From: Mortierella alpina
Lineage: Eukaryota > Mortierellomycota > Mortierellomycetes > Mortierellales > Mortierellaceae
NCBI GenBank assembly: GCA_029449245.1
Contig: JANATF010000009.1
Span: 1,977,452 to 2,041,451, forward strand
Direction of reading: 5' to 3'
DNA length: 64,000 nt
Part shown: positions 35,681 through 49,300 of the stretch, one piece after another
How the letters are laid out: every line of letters begins with the position of its first letter
Position numbering within the stretch: the first letter of the stretch is position 1
The notes under the pieces: model-generated
Databases searched by the model: none
The model's input: the letters and a program-made list of their open reading frames with translations, nothing else
Told to the model about the DNA's origin: nothing
Made by a program: the position numbers and the translations under genes

Positions 35681-38665
35681 ATGGACCACGCTACTGTGTA
35701 TGCCCGAACCAGCATGCTCGCAGACGCAGGAACTGGTGGGGATGCTGGCACAGGCGCAGAGCTGCCTTCAAGTGCAGTATGGGCAGCAGGCTTTTTTGCC
35801 TTCAGCTCGACCTTGATTTCAATGGTCGCGATCTGGATGCAGCTCAAGAATTATCGCAAGCCCGTAAGGATCTCGATTGAGCTGCGTGCCCCTCCTTGCG
35901 TCTTGTGTGCCACATCGCCTGCTTACCATTCCTGTTGCTGTTGTTTTTGCTTTTTTGCATTGAATAGCTTCTGCAGCGCTATGTGGTGCGCATCTTGTGG
36001 ATGTAAGTCCCGACCAAGCAACTCAAAGCGCCTGCAAGCGCCGTGTCCACAACGGACAATCAAAAAATCGAACATTAGATTGCGCGAAGACTGGACTTTT
36101 TTCTTCTTTGACCTGTACTTCCGCACGCTGTGCTTGCGCTGTTTGCATGATACAGCACAAACCGACGATTGTCCGTGTGTGTTTCTTTCTCTTACTGTTT
36201 GACTTGTTGACTTGGCGCATTGTGTCCGCCAATGCTGCTAGTGGTGCAATCCGCACAGGACCAACCTTTTTTTCTTCTCATTTCCTCCCTCTGTTTGTTT
36301 TGCTAGCCCCTGCAGCAGGGCTTATCCTTCCCGTTTGATGCGCTTGGTGCAGCTCATCCCGATTACCTGACCATATTTTTTTCTTGCTCTCTTTCTCAAA
36401 TCCTCTCGTGATGGCACCCACGCTCTTCAATTGCTTGTTTGGCATGGATCGCGCCTGGCTGGGCATGAAAATTCGCGGCATGTAGGGTGCCTATTTTCGC
36501 GATATCGTCATGGATCTCGCTCGTGTCGCTCAACTTGGCCTTCTATGTCGATGCGCTGCGTGATGTCTATGAGGTATGTCATGATGCATATATGCATGAG
36601 GCGACTGCACGATGGGATGAAGGATTTTTTTTGCAAGTTGGTCAAAATGCTTGAAGTCTTCAAGTTCTCGAGGCGTCGAAGCTTGGCTAATATGTTTCTC
36701 ATTACGATTTCCTGGCACAGGCTTTTGTCATCTATTGTTTCTTTAGCTTGTTGGTGTCCTACCTCGGAGGTGAGCGCGCCCTGCTCATCATGCTGCATGG
36801 ACGGCCCTATACGAAACATCTCTTCCCTATTCGGCTTTGGTATCGCGAGATGGATGTAAGGATATCATTCTGCATGGATCCCTGATCCCTACCTGTGTGC
36901 TAGTCCAGTTATATTCTCGTTTCCTTTATGCTTACTGCTATGCTTTGACCGCTCCAACAGGTCGGAGATCCCTACTCGTTCCTGTTCATTAAGCGCGGCA
37001 TCCTCCAGTACGTGTACGTCAAGCCGGTACTCGCTGCGATCACGATGTTGTTAAAGTCAAACGGGGCATACAACGATGGATCTCTTTCCTTGAAGTCTGG
37101 CTACTTTTGGATTGCGTTCATCTACAACCTCAGCGTATGCCTCAGTCTATACTGCCTCGGGATGTTCTTCATGGCCACTCAGGAGGATCTGGAGGACTTT
37201 CGGTATGTCCTCAATGCCGTTTTGCTTTTCAGATGTGCGTGCGGCCGAATGGTGTGGTTGAATGCCTTCCTGACTTGCTCGTACTACTACTTCCTCTTGG
37301 GATGCTCAATAGACCTATCCCCAAGTTTCTTTGGTGAGTTGATGATGCAGCATGAACACGAGACTCTATGCTGTGACTGATGACGACGCTGGCTGACACA
37401 CCTTCCTATATCCTTTTCTACATGTGAAGCATCAAGATCTTGTTCCTTGTCAGTTTTTACCAGGGCGTTGCCATCTCGATCCTTGTGGCCACAGGCATCA
37501 TGCGGAGCACTACACCCGAGTCTGCGGTCGCTATTCAGGACTTTTTGATATGCCTAGAGATGATATTTGTGGGTCTTGGTCACTGGTGAGTTGTATCCCG
37601 GGGTCACTTTTTTTTTTTTTTTTTTTTTAAAAAAAAAGAGGGAGCCATGTTGATACAACTACTGCGTTCGAAGAAGGCTAATGCCTCCTCCATTGTTCTT
37701 ACAGGTATGCGTTTTCACATCGAGACTATGTTGAGAATGACATCCAGTCAGCAAGGCTGCCTGTGTACTATGCTGTCCGAGACGCGTGCGGCATCCAAGA
37801 CGTCATTCAGGACTCGCTCGAGACCTTGAAGGGCACGAGGTTTACGTATAGGACCTTTGAGCCATCGGAGGGCGTCGCGACTGTGGGCATGAGCCGATCT
37901 GGCCGGATCATGGCGGGACTGCGATACAGCGCCGGGGGTACATCCAAATACTGGCTACCTGAGACCACGGATGCAAACGAGGCCCTGCTGAGCCCCGGAG
38001 TTGAGCCAAACCAAGCTGATTATTTTAAGAATCAGCGCCGTCAGCAACAGCAGCAACAGGAACTGTGGCAGACACGGGAACGGCAGCAGCATGGCTCGAG
38101 TGCGGAGCGCCCCCCTAGTCTGTTTTTTGCGGACGTGGGCGAAGAGGATGAGGATGGTGTGGAGGAGCTGTACGATTCGAGCAAGCAAATGGAATTTGGA
38201 GACTACAACTTTCCCGCCATTGATGTACATGATCCCAACAAGGCCAAAGTGCAGAGCACAAGGTCATCCAGGAAGGATAAGAAGCAACGTCGGGATCGTC
38301 GGGGACTAGCAGAACGGAGCCTGGCTGATGCTGTGGCCAAGGGATCTGTGTTTGGCAAGGAGGGCTGGAACCAGCCGTCGTCGTTGTCCACGCCGCCACC
38401 GCCCTCCACTGCCTCCTCCTCATCCTCATCAGGGGCGGCTATTGCGGCACGAGATGGGTGCGTTGACAACGTCAATGGCTATGTGCCCCAGCCCAGACGT
38501 CCAAAGTCCAGGAGATTTTCGCCTCCGCCAGGGGGTTTTGGTGAGGCTAGGGCGGAGCATGCGGTGGTGGATGTTGGCGATGGACAGGCGGCAAGCCCGC
38601 GGCAGCAGGGAGCCAAGGACGACCAAGACTCGCGCGGGGGTGGTCCGATGCTCTTTTTTGTGTAG
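35681..38665 (+). CDS. TMEM184/organic solute transporter alpha-like protein
   Basis: Seven-TM membrane protein of the TMEM184/OST-alpha (DUF300) family; function in fungi is largely unknown. Eight exons: 35681-35863, 35968-36002, 36486-36573, 36721-36855, 36961-37202, 37313-37333, 37430-37585 and 37705-38665, giving 606 residues. Family stretches: AVWAAGFFAFSSTLISMVAI (TM1), RKPLLQRYVVRILWMVPIFA, ISLVSLNLAFYVDALRDVYE, YLGGERALLIMLHGRP, RGILQYVYVKPVLAAITMLL, PIPKFLCIKILFLVSFYQGV and HWYAFSHRDYVENDI. Residues after about 315 are a hydrophilic tail with Gln-rich and Pro/Ser-rich segments. Exon 6 has only 21 nt. Intron 7 carries a poly-T/poly-A tract at 37611-37637 that could form a hairpin. Confidence 0.9.
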
Positions 38666-38929
38666 CCCATATTCCCGCTCTGTCACTCTGTCCAGTAAAC
38701 AAACCGATTCTGTATTATTTTTTCTTTTGCCATCTCGTTCTCCATCGCAGCGTCTCCTTTTCGTCTCTCTTCTCCTTTTCCTCTTCTTTTCTTCTCTGTC
38801 CTCTTTCACTCTTTCTCTCTCTCTCTTCTCGCACGCACACCGCCTACTTTTGTACTCTCGCTCGCACCCTTGTGTTCGAATCCCTCTCCATCTCAGTCCT
38901 CATCCCTCTCTTCCCGACAAACTCGAACC

Positions 38930-40559
38930 ATGCAGGCTATCAAATGTGTCGTTGTCGGAGGTAGATGCACCGCCAGCCCCTTCATCCTCCCCCACCTCTT
39001 GGCACCCAGCCTGTGCCCTCTGCCCCATCTGCCTTCTGGTGCAAGAGCAGAAAACACAGCAAAAACCAACTGCTGCACTGCCTTCATGCTGCACCTCGCT
39101 GCCCACACTAGATTACCTCAACTGACCACTTCTCCTCTCTGTTTCTCGCTCTCTCTCACACACTCCCACTCTCTCTGGCTCTCACTATCTCTCTCTCTCT
39201 CTGTCTCTCTCTCTCTGTCTCTCTCTCTCTCTCTCTCGCTCACGCTCTCTCCTAACGAACGCTCCGCGGCAACATCTTGCTTTTTTCCTTTTTTTCTCTT
39301 ATGCGTTTGCGCAAAAAGATGGTGCTGTTGGAAAGGTAAGCAAGGAAAACGAATATCATATGGACGCTCACCCAGTACACTTGATACGTGAGCACGACTG
39401 GCTGGACAAGCCCAGGAAACTCAATAGCTAATCGTTTGTCTTTTGCTCCAATCACTGTTGCCTAGACATGTCTTTTGATCAGTTACACGACGAATGCCTT
39501 CCCTGGCGAGTACATCCCCACTGTGTAAGTGCAAGGGGTTACTAAGCATCTGACAAGCATGGACGATACGCAACGAGGGAGGGAGGAAGCGCCAGAACTG
39601 AGCTGCTCGGCTTGTCCTGGCTGGCTAGCTGGCTTCCTGCGTTGCCTCCTTGATATCCTGTGGACACGATAATCTGCCTCCAGATGGTGCAGCAATGCAC
39701 GGCTATGCAGGGTGACAGCAAAAGGAACAAAGGAACAAGGCGGCAGCGATGACTCCTTGCAGGCAGGCCGGCAGAGAGAGAAACGGGGTTGAACAAGACG
39801 CGCGCGACTAACTGGTTTACGTTTACCAATAGCTTTGACAACTATTCCGCTAATGTCATGGTTGATGGAAAGCCCATCAACCTCGGTCTCTGGGATACTG
39901 CTGGTCAGGAGGATTACGATCGTCTTCGCCCACTCTCGTATCCCCAAACGGATGTCTTTTTGATTTGCTTCTCGTTGGTCAGCCCTCCTTCATTTGAGAA
40001 CGTCAAGACTAAGGTAACGGATGCGTCAACTACTCTCTGAACTAGGTCAACTGGGACATTTGTAGCCAGCAATTGCAGGAGCGACAGGAGCGATGCTCGG
40101 CTTGACTGCCTTGACCTGACCGGCTCAGAACATGACCTCGAAATGAAGTATCTGGGGACAGCTACAGCAACTATAGCAAGGATACCTACATTCTGTACAT
40201 CCGCCCGTGTCTAACCGCTATTTTACTCTTCCTTCCTTGGGCTTTTCCGTTGATACCCCTCACCACAGTGGTTTCCTGAGATCAACCACCATGCTCCCAA
40301 CATCCCCACCATCCTTGTCGGCACCAAGCTGGATTTGCGCGAGGACAGGGAGACGCTGGACAAGTTGCGCGAGAAGCGTATGTTGCCCATCACATACCCA
40401 CAGGGTCTTCAAATGGCCAAAGAGATTTCTGCCGTTCGCTACTTGGAGTGCTCAGCGCTCACTCAAAAGGGACTGAAGAACGTGTTTGATGAGGCCATCC
40501 GCGCGGTACTTTGCCCTGTCCAGCCAACAAAGAGGTCAAAGAAGTGCCGCATTCTGTAA
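38930..40559 (+). CDS. RAC1: Rho-family small GTPase RAC1
   Basis: Membrane-anchored GTPase controlling actin, polarised growth and NADPH oxidase signalling in fungi. Five exons: 38930-38960, 39319-39335, 39466-39524, 39833-40013 and 40269-40559, giving 192 residues, the exact length of animal Rac1. The P-loop GDGAVGKT is assembled across the first two junctions; exon 2 has only 17 nt. Switch I is YIPTVFDNY. The stretch [20 protein letters not shown] has Trp at the position that separates Rac from Cdc42 (Phe). GTKLDLR and ECSALTQKG complete the guanine-binding motifs. The C-terminus is a basic stretch plus the CAAX box CRIL, which predicts geranylgeranylation. It converges with EMC7. Confidence 0.95.
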
Positions 40560-40781
40560 ATTCCCATCGACGGTGACCCACCCCCGCTTCTGCGTTGACG
40601 GCCCCTTTGTCGCCCCATGACATGTTACCCTGACCAAAACAACAACGAATCCATCCATTTCAGCGCGCTGACGTTATGAGCCAACCCCCCTTTTCAGTTT
40701 ATTGCGCTGTCCTTGAGTCTGATAGAAAAAAAAACAATATATATTATTTATGGTGGCAGCAATAGTTTGAGAGTAACAAAA

Positions 40782-42378
40782 CTACTGCTGTTTTTTGGAT
40801 AAGGCGGGGAGGGCCTGATGATGGTACACAGCAGGATTCAGACCGCGGTTGGCTGCATTCTTTTCAGGGGCCATGTGGCTCCCCAGAAGCGAGGCGTCGG
40901 CTGCAGACAAGGCGTTCTTCATGGTAGGATGTTGTTGATAGGTAAGATGTGCAGCGTGCAGTGGCTCATGCTGCGCCATGGATCCTATCGGGTGAGGAGG
41001 TGCCAGTGAAGGGAGGCAGCCGAAATCGTAAGAAGACCGCATGGCTTCTAGAGTCTCCGCGTCTATTCTCCGCGAAACAAAGAAAACACCCAGTATGGAT
41101 CTCCATGGATTAGCGCGAACGCAACTACTTGAATAGGGGATCTAGGCAGGGCTGTGCTCTCTTGTGCTTGAGAAGCAGTGGCAAAGATGGACTTACCAAG
41201 GTTCGCCATGATTTTTGGCATCACCAACAGCTAATATCATGGGCACAATGAAGGTGGGTATGGTTATGATTGGGTTGTACAGAGTTTGTGAATTTGCCCC
41301 AATCATCCGGCGGCAAGCATTTCTTTTGCGATGGCTGCAATGGCTGCGATGGCTGCGATTGTTGCCTATTATTACCATCAGGAAGCTGAAGCTGGACAGG
41401 AGGATCATGGGGTTGGCGAACCAGCCCGCGACCTTGGCACCCTCAGGAGGCTAAGCAGATCAAGAAAAAAAAAAGCAGTGGCCATAGATGTAGCGTATGA
41501 GCGAAACTCCTTGTGTGGATGGTCTTTTTTTTTCTTTCTTTGGTCCATCAGAAGCAATGTGTCGTACGATGTAGTGCATGGGTCTTGGCCGAGGTCTCAA
41601 CGTCAAGGGCATGGGCAGTGTCTGCTGCTGGCTCGAGAAGTGGTCGCTGACACTCATACGCGTTGCTCGGACCTCGTTCGCCGTCACGACAACACGGACC
41701 TAGTATGGGGGCGATGCATGGAGGGTGAGATCTGCAATGGTGTATCAACACGCTGACTTTGAAGTCATTTTACTGAGCGTATATACCTTCGAGTAGGTCA
41801 GCTGCGGGCTTTTGACTTCTAGTACATAAGCGCCCAACGGTACATCCGGGCTGGGTAATAAACACAACATGAAAAACATGGTGAGGACTTGATTGCATGC
41901 TCACGTATCCAGGTAGTGCCATGCTGGATGACCTACAATTCAAACAGGCCGTCGTCGTTCACGAAAGTCCGGAAGAGGCCTCCGCTCAGTAACACTGTGG
42001 TCGCTGTGGGTACACCTATATCTTGCCAGAAAAGACACGAAAAACAACAGGACACTCGTGCCGGAGTGGAGTTAGACAATGCGCAGGGTTGTATACGATC
42101 ATTTTTCAAGCTCCCTGTCCAGTTGTCGCTCCGTTTTTACCTCTCATAAGCCGACCACGGAATGTCACTCCCAGAATGCGGCCTTCAATCTTTGCAGCCT
42201 CTATCAAGAGAGCCAGGCTAATGGTTCATAGAATGATATCTGAGCAAAAGAAAAAAAAAAAAAAAAAAAAAGCACAGGTGGATCGAGCCCATGTTCGACA
42301 GACATGGCTCCGTGGTTTTGGCTTCTACCTGAGCAAACACGAAAGGAGCAAGAAGACGATCGAGCGTGCCACTCGCAT
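40782..42378 (-). CDS. EMC7: ER membrane protein complex subunit 7
   Basis: Subunit of the EMC, which inserts TM helices at the ER. Eight exons on the minus strand: 42329-42378, 42141-42217, 41937-42021, 41787-41850, 41568-41699, 41376-41450, 41197-41230 and 40782-41062, giving 265 residues. A signal peptide opens the protein (MRVARSIVFLLLSCLLSLAL) and KIEGRILGV starts the lumenal beta-sandwich. The family core follows: VLLSGGLFRTFVNDDGLFEF, PDVPLGAYVLEVKSPQLTY. The C-terminal TM is in WFANPMILLSSFSFLMLLVM followed by PKIMANLDAETLEAM. The cytosolic tail is His/Pro/Ala-rich. The TM is split by an intron whose partial translation would otherwise look like an unrelated protein. It diverges from ATG4. 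Confidence 0.9.
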
Positions 42379-43361
42379 CCTCACACTGTTGAAGGTGGAT
42401 CGTTTGGCAAGATTGTGCAATGTCGGTGAAAGTGCAGCACCGGTTGACTGTTGGTGTTGAACGTTTGTTGACGCAAAGAAAGCAAAAGATGAAGGATGGC
42501 GAGCAAGGAGTCAGAGTGGGTGGTTTGGTGGTGCTTTGGCAGACGATGTGGTGAGCAGGGATGGAAACGTGCGAGTGTGAGGATAGCAAGGTAAGATGGG
42601 CCCGAAAGGAGAAAGGTCAGCGAAGCCTGAGATTCGGGCGAGGGGAATGCGACCAGATGGCGTCCAACCTGGCCTCTCAGCGGCCCCAGCAGTCATGTTG
42701 GGCACCAGCCCATGCCTCAGGGTGCGGGGCAGCTGAGACCACAGAAAAAAAAATGCCGAGAACAGTAGCGCGTTTCAGGCAGAGCTCCAATCTGGGGAGC
42801 CAGCCTGGCAGCCGCGGCGCCCTTGGTCGGCGAGCTGAGCAGTGCTGTCATCGGGTGTCCCCGGTGCCTGCCACCTTGGCATCCAAGGGACCGCCAAGGC
42901 AGCAGAGCGACAGGACTGAGCAGATGAGCTTGATATTGCATGGTTCTTATTTCCATATTGCATACGACGACGAGTCAGTGCTTCCCGCGCTTGGCCCCTT
43001 CCGCCTTTTCCGTCAGTCGGTCGCTGGTGTCCCTTTGCCTCTTTTTCCCTTTCTCGCCTGCTCGCTCCCCGCTGCTCGTCGTTTCCTGTCTGCACCTCTC
43101 TTCTCTCTTCTCCGTCCCTCCTCCTGCTGCTGCCGCACATCGCTGGCCATCCCCCGCACGCGACATCCACTTCGACATCCACATCGACATCGACATCGAC
43201 ACCCACACCCTCGTTGCCCCCGCTTGCATCGAGCGCGTGTCCCTTTGCTGCAGAGGCAGACACCGCACTCTCGCCAGCACGAACCTGCAAAGGCAACACA
43301 GACACACAGACTCACTAGCTTGTAAGCTGCTCGCTTGGCCACCGGCCCATCGCTTCGACCG
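42379..43361. promoter_or_regulatory. Divergent promoter EMC7/ATG4
   Basis: 983 bp between start codons of EMC7 (-) and ATG4 (+). A C/T-rich leader (43000-43330) precedes the ATG4 start, with a gacatc-rich mini-repeat at 43161-43203. No coding region supported; open frames here are composition artefacts. Confidence 0.5.
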
Positions 43362-46300
43362 ATGCACTCGATCACCCCGTCTCCACCAGCGCCACCGCCC
43401 CTGCACCTCGACACGCGCCCGTCCTTCGCCAGGAGCAGGAGTCAGCAGACCCTGCTCGACCCCACCCGCCCCTTCAACACCATCGGCCCCACCGTCCGTC
43501 CGCGCGATGAGCTGTCGAGCGAAGAGGCGGCGTCTTCTCGGCCACCAGCGTCCATGCCGAACGGAGGACAAAAGATGTCCGCCACAGTGAAGGGCTTGAC
43601 CACCTCGACCCTCGCAACGATGCCCAAGCTCCACCACTCGGGCGAGGACATGAGCATATGGATGGCCCTGTACTTGCAGCAGGCTATCCACACCCGCCAG
43701 GACAACCAAGGCCCGCTTGACCTAGCAACAATGCCTGCAGAGACCACAGGCAAGGAGATCCCCGGGACAGTCAAAATGCGCCAAGTCCTAACTAAAACAA
43801 TCCTCAACGACGACAGCGACGATCCTCACCACCGTCCTCAGCTGCACTTTGAACGGCTTCCCATCAAGGTCCAGACGTCCGCCGCCGCACTATCACCCCA
43901 TGGCCGCCCGTTCTCTATTGTATTCTTCTTCACGGTCGAATCAGCACCAGCAACATTGTGGTATCTCGAGTCGGCGTTCACGCAGTCGAGGACGATGCAT
44001 GAGCGTATGGAGCCCATGGGAACCTTCCAGCCAAATAACTCGGACGACCCCGCCTCGTTCTACATCTACGAGACCCATGCCTTCAACATTGTGCAGCCAA
44101 CACATGAGGACACCATGCTCGATATCCGCGTGCAGAGCCCCACTGGCACCATTTATGCCGAGTTCTCATACACATTTGTCAAGGATCCGACGCGGAATCG
44201 CACAACCTCAAGCGCGTCCTCTCCCACGTCCGCACCATCCTCACCCCGTATACAACGCCATGCGAGCCAAAGCAACAACCATACCCTCGATACCTCCACG
44301 TCTGCAAACCAATGGCACAGTGAGCCACAGTTTTTCGATACTTCATCACCGCTGTTGCAGGAATTTAACCGAGAGAAGCGCATTGATTCGCAGGAGCTTG
44401 ATTCGTCCAGTCCAGTAGATCTGTCCGCTGGGAACGAGTGTCTGAACGAAGGCGCGCCCTCTACTGAGGAACCTAGACCCGACGCTCGCTCACCACAGTC
44501 GACAGCAACAAGTGCACCAATAGCCAGCGTGTCAGGCACGCAGTTATCGATACCCACGCTTGTGCGGTCGCATCTTGATGATGATTCAGGAGACGACGAG
44601 GAGGACACCGAGGAGCTCTTTGTAGAGAGCTATACTGAGGAGCCGGACGCGGGCGAGCACTTTATGCAGGCGACCTCCGAGTTTTTCTCAAAGATGGGGT
44701 AAGACGACGATGCCTTGTTGGCTTGCTTGCTGGCTCTTATTTTCAAGCCCCAATGTTTGGAGGACTACTCTGCGTCTCTCCTGACATCTCTCAAGAACCA
44801 AAATAATGGTTGTGGACGTTAATCCTCATCTGTATTGTTGCTATTAGGTACTGGCTCTACAATTCGCGGGTGGTCCAGTATATTGCCAGGGACGATCGCA
44901 GTCGGACCAAAGCCGTCTTTCAAAACGATGATATCTGGATTCTTGGAGTGTGCTACAGCTTTGATGGTACGTGGGCGAAAAAGAGCAGCGCACGATTGGC
45001 TCGATCCCCGCGCTATTGACCCATGAAAACAAAAGGTCGCGCAATCTTCTAACCATTGCGAATGATATATCTTGCATGGTCTCGTCGTTTAGATCAAGAG
45101 TCCTCCATTGCTCTTCCAGATGGGCCGCGTTCGAGAAAAAGCTCGACGACACATCTACACGTCGCCGACATTCATATGGCGAACGCTGCACATGGCTTGC
45201 CGCCCGCGCAAGGACAAGGATCGCACGCTGGCCAGGAATTATCTCCGAGTCCAGAGCATCAAAAGCCATACATTACTTCTCCAGCCAGGTCTATGGCAGA
45301 ATCTGAAACCCTATCCGGATGCAGTGTCCAGACGGCTCAGAAACCTGGATTGGATCAGACTCGAGTTCTGAGCAAGGAAGAACTTCGGGAACAGAAGCAT
45401 AGAGAAAAAGAGTTGGCCAAGGCGAAAAAACTGGCTCGAGCCAAGGAGCGCGAACTGGAGCGGGAACAGGCTCGAGCTCAAGAAAAGGCAAAGGCAAAAG
45501 AGAAGGCGAGATTAAAGGAGCGGGAGAAGCTCCAAAAGTTCAAGGCCAAGATCTCTCACCCCAAGTTTGATGAGAAGAACCTTCGGGACGGACTTTTGGA
45601 TCTCCAAGCAGCACATACCAGTGATTCAATGGGGAACAGCCAGGCATTGGAGCCAGACAACAAACTCTCGCTTTCACTTCACGGACATCACCGGGAGGAT
45701 ACTTCAAACGTCGGTCTGGGATTGTTGCCAGATTCCAGTGAGGCGAACCAAAGTGTCATTCGACGAATACGATCCATATCGTTACTGCAAAAAGTTCCTG
45801 GCGCGACTGACCTGCGTTCTCATAAAAAGCAAGATCAAAGTACGAGCGCCATGGACCGGACGCATCAGTCACGATCACAGTCCATCTCGAATGCGTCCTC
45901 CATCAGTCAAAAGTCAGCGGGAACCTCTTCCAGTGTCAGTAACGACGGCTCCACAGAAGGACTCTCAGCCTCGAGCCCCAATCCAGATTCTGCTAAAGGA
46001 TCCCTCAGTGTCCAGGAGGCTCTCACAGTCGGCCCAAAGTCCACTGTTCTGTCCAGAATCTCCAACCTGAATTCAAGTCAGAAAAGGCTACCCGAACTGC
46101 CTACATTGGACGACATGCCCGACATTCCAGATTATCGTCAATATGAGGACGGTTCAGCGGTGTCTGTGAACAATAAGGATCACTACGAAGCACCATCATC
46201 GCCAACACACGCTCACAAGCATTCGACAGACGACACGCCATCTTCAGTGACCTCCAGTCCTAGGAGTGGCCGGAGGAGGATGACTGTCTCGGGCATTTTC

Positions 46301-49300
46301 TCCAAAGACTCAAAGCCCGAGTCCATGGGCAATATGACAGCCCTAAAGGCGCTCGTCAGCGGGAACAAGACCTCGTCGTCGAAATCAAGGCAGGAAGACG
46401 AGGCACCCTCTGCGAAGCAGGGTCCTCTCAGCTGGGGGTCACTCGGCTCTTCGGCGCACCGGATCTCCTTTTTGCCTCAATCCAGCAAGGATGCGGCAAA
46501 GGGAGGGGTGACCAAAAATGTTCAGCACTGGCTAGAGCGACGACTTTCGTCTCATAATCTGCACCAGCATGTCTTTGTCGCCTCAACGGATGAACCTGTG
46601 CCACCAGTCAAGGACATGGGTCTTTCGCCGCCAGGTAGCCCGCTACAGAGTACCAGTCCACGACCAGAGCAAACATCGCCACATCTTGGCAAGGCTCGTT
46701 CCCGCAAGAAGAGCTCTATTTTTTCGTCCGCATCGTCCTCGTCAACCCACTCGTCACCAAAGTCAGCCCTAAAGTCCAGCTCTCCACATAGTCCTTTGCT
46801 GAGCACGGTGCCTACGATGCCCGATGCACTGGCTTGGCAGGACCAATCCTCCGATGCGGGCACTATTGCCAAGCTGAACACAAGCAAAAGTCTGCCCTCT
46901 TTGCAGCAGGTAGACAGCAACGTTGTCGTTGTCGAAGACGGCCCATTGGCAAGCAGTCATTTGAGAGGCAGTCCGCTTGAACCGTCACCATGGATGCCGT
47001 CGCATGACTACCGGCACCATCAGCAGGAGTCATCTACGTACAGGAAGGACAGCACTCTGGATAACAGCTCTTTCAGAGATCTTGTGATTCTCCCTCCTCT
47101 ACCTCCAGAGTCGCCATCGGAGGCATATGTTTTACTGGACCCTCTAGTAGTGCAGGAACGGGGTCCCGAGGACTCGCTTTTGGTCTCCGTACCTGTGGAG
47201 GGCGCTGACACCCAGATGCACGTGTCATCTCTCGAGCCTAAAGAGGACACTGCGATCGAGCAGACGTCGGTCCAGTCACAGAGCAGGTCTACCTTGGATC
47301 AGCTTGCGGCATTCTCAGAGGAAGAGAAGGCGAAAGATGCGGGCCTTTCTGATCTCAAGTCAGACTGGGAAGCCCTTTGGCCAAGAAAAGAGGCTGAGCA
47401 AAACGCGACCAAGGACACTTCTCAGTTTGTGCATGTGAAGGAGATCAAGCCAAGACCCCTGTCCACTTCGCTGAAATCAGATCAGCTGTCAGTTGAGGAG
47501 CGCGAGCGTATTCGGAAGATTGGCAGCGCATATGTCAAAATCCGGGACCCGAAACTTGACATTGTCGCACCTCAACCCAAGATGCCGGTTTCGTTCCCAG
47601 ACGTAACTTTTGGCCGCGGTGCACTCATCGACATCCCAAGGACAACCTCACCTGACGGATCTCTAGGCCCTGTTGAAAGTGGAACAGCGCCTACGAAAAA
47701 ACAACGTCTCCTTCAGCTTCCCTCCGCGCTGCTCACGAGTCTTCCACGACCAACGTCGCCCTCGTCGCCTGGCGCGTCATTGAGCAAATCCTGGAAATCA
47801 ATTACCCCAAGATCGCTCTCTCCACGGCATACTGTACCCTTGGTCTCATCGTTGACCACCACCGCCACCTCCTCCTCGCGCCCTGTCAATGGCCCACCGA
47901 CGCACGCAGAGCCCGCCGGTGCTTTTGCTGAAGTGGAAAGCAAAGCACGCTCTTTCATTGCAAGGAGGAGGAGTGAAGCTGGTATTGAGGCGACACTTTC
48001 TGGAACACATTTAGTGCCTATCAAACAGTCTGAGCGTCCAAAGTTGTCACCTAATCAGACGACGTTGCTGCGGTTCATGTTGGATTTCCAGTCCAGGTTA
48101 TGGTTCACATACCGCAAGGATATGGCGAGGATCGAGCCGTCGTATTACACTTCGGACGCGGGGTGGGGCTGCATGATGCGAACAGGACAGAGTCTGCTTG
48201 CACAAGCCTTTATCCAACTCGAGCTCGGGCGAGGTGAGAATGGCACACCATTGTATTATTGATGCGCTTGAATAAGGTGACATTGTTGCTAACGCACTTT
48301 CGTGATTAGATTGGCGGATCCGTCCTTCACCATCTGGGGACAGCGCTCAGCGCTATCGCACACTCTTGGGCTGGTTCGCGGATGAGCCCGAGCGTTATTA
48401 CAGCATTCACAACATTGCAAAGTCTGGCTTAGCGCTCGATAAGCGAATTGGCGAATGGTTCGGACCTTCGACGGTGGCGCACGCATTAAGGTACAGGTTT
48501 TCTCTTACTAGTACAATTGATATCCGTGTCAGAACTAGAGACCGAATTACGCTACAGTGACTTACCGTTCTTCTCACGGTTCAACTTTCAGACGACTATC
48601 CCAACGGCATGTCGATTGTCCGCTCACAGTCATGGTGCCAATGGACAACACTGTCTATGTAGCTGAGATTATGAATCTCGCGCTCAATGGCTCAGGACAG
48701 CCAGATAGCAAACCGCTTACACAGGATGGGATGGAGACTGACCCATGGAAGCCCGTTGTGCTGCTAATGCCTGCACGCTATGGACTAGAAAAGATTACCG
48801 AAAGATATCTCAACAACTTGAAGACACTCTTCAAGCTACCTCAGTTCCTCGGCATAGCTGGTGGACGGCCTGGTCGATCACTCTATTTCGTGGCATGCCA
48901 AGGTATAGAATGGGGTGTTATTCATTGCTGTGGCGAGTTGCTCTGTGCGGTCCACTCACATGCATGCTGCGCTCTTTGCTCACTAGGAAACGAGCTGTTC
49001 TACTTTGATCCACACTTTGTGAAGCCTCGTGCAACTCAGGATGAGCTGAAGCAATGTCCCTCAGCCGTAAGTTGACGATTTCAACAATAACGTGTATGTT
49101 TGATATTTGGGTAAGGTAGCCAAGGCTAACATCTTTTTATCTTGTTGTATGATGCAACATCGTACCCATAGAGTTACCACTGCGGTGTCGTGCGTACGAT
49201 GGACATTTTGGAGATGGATCCCTCTATGATGCTGGGCTTTTTGATTCGTTCACAGGATGACTTGGCAGATCTTGCTACGCGACTCAAGCAGGACATGGAG

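Noticed and set aside
38865-38895. gttcgaatcc T-loop-like motif before RAC1
   Set aside because: No pairing T-stem and no A-box upstream; it lies in the RAC1 leader.
41233-41375. Reading through the EMC7 TM region as an unrelated membrane protein
   Set aside because: The stretch is an intron (GTAATA donor, ATATTAG acceptor); removing it restores the EMC7 segment PKIMANLDAETLEAM.
42245-42270. Poly-A tract as a retroposed gene tail
   Set aside because: It lies inside EMC7 intron 1 as the pyrimidine tract of the minus strand; no retrocopy or target duplication is present.
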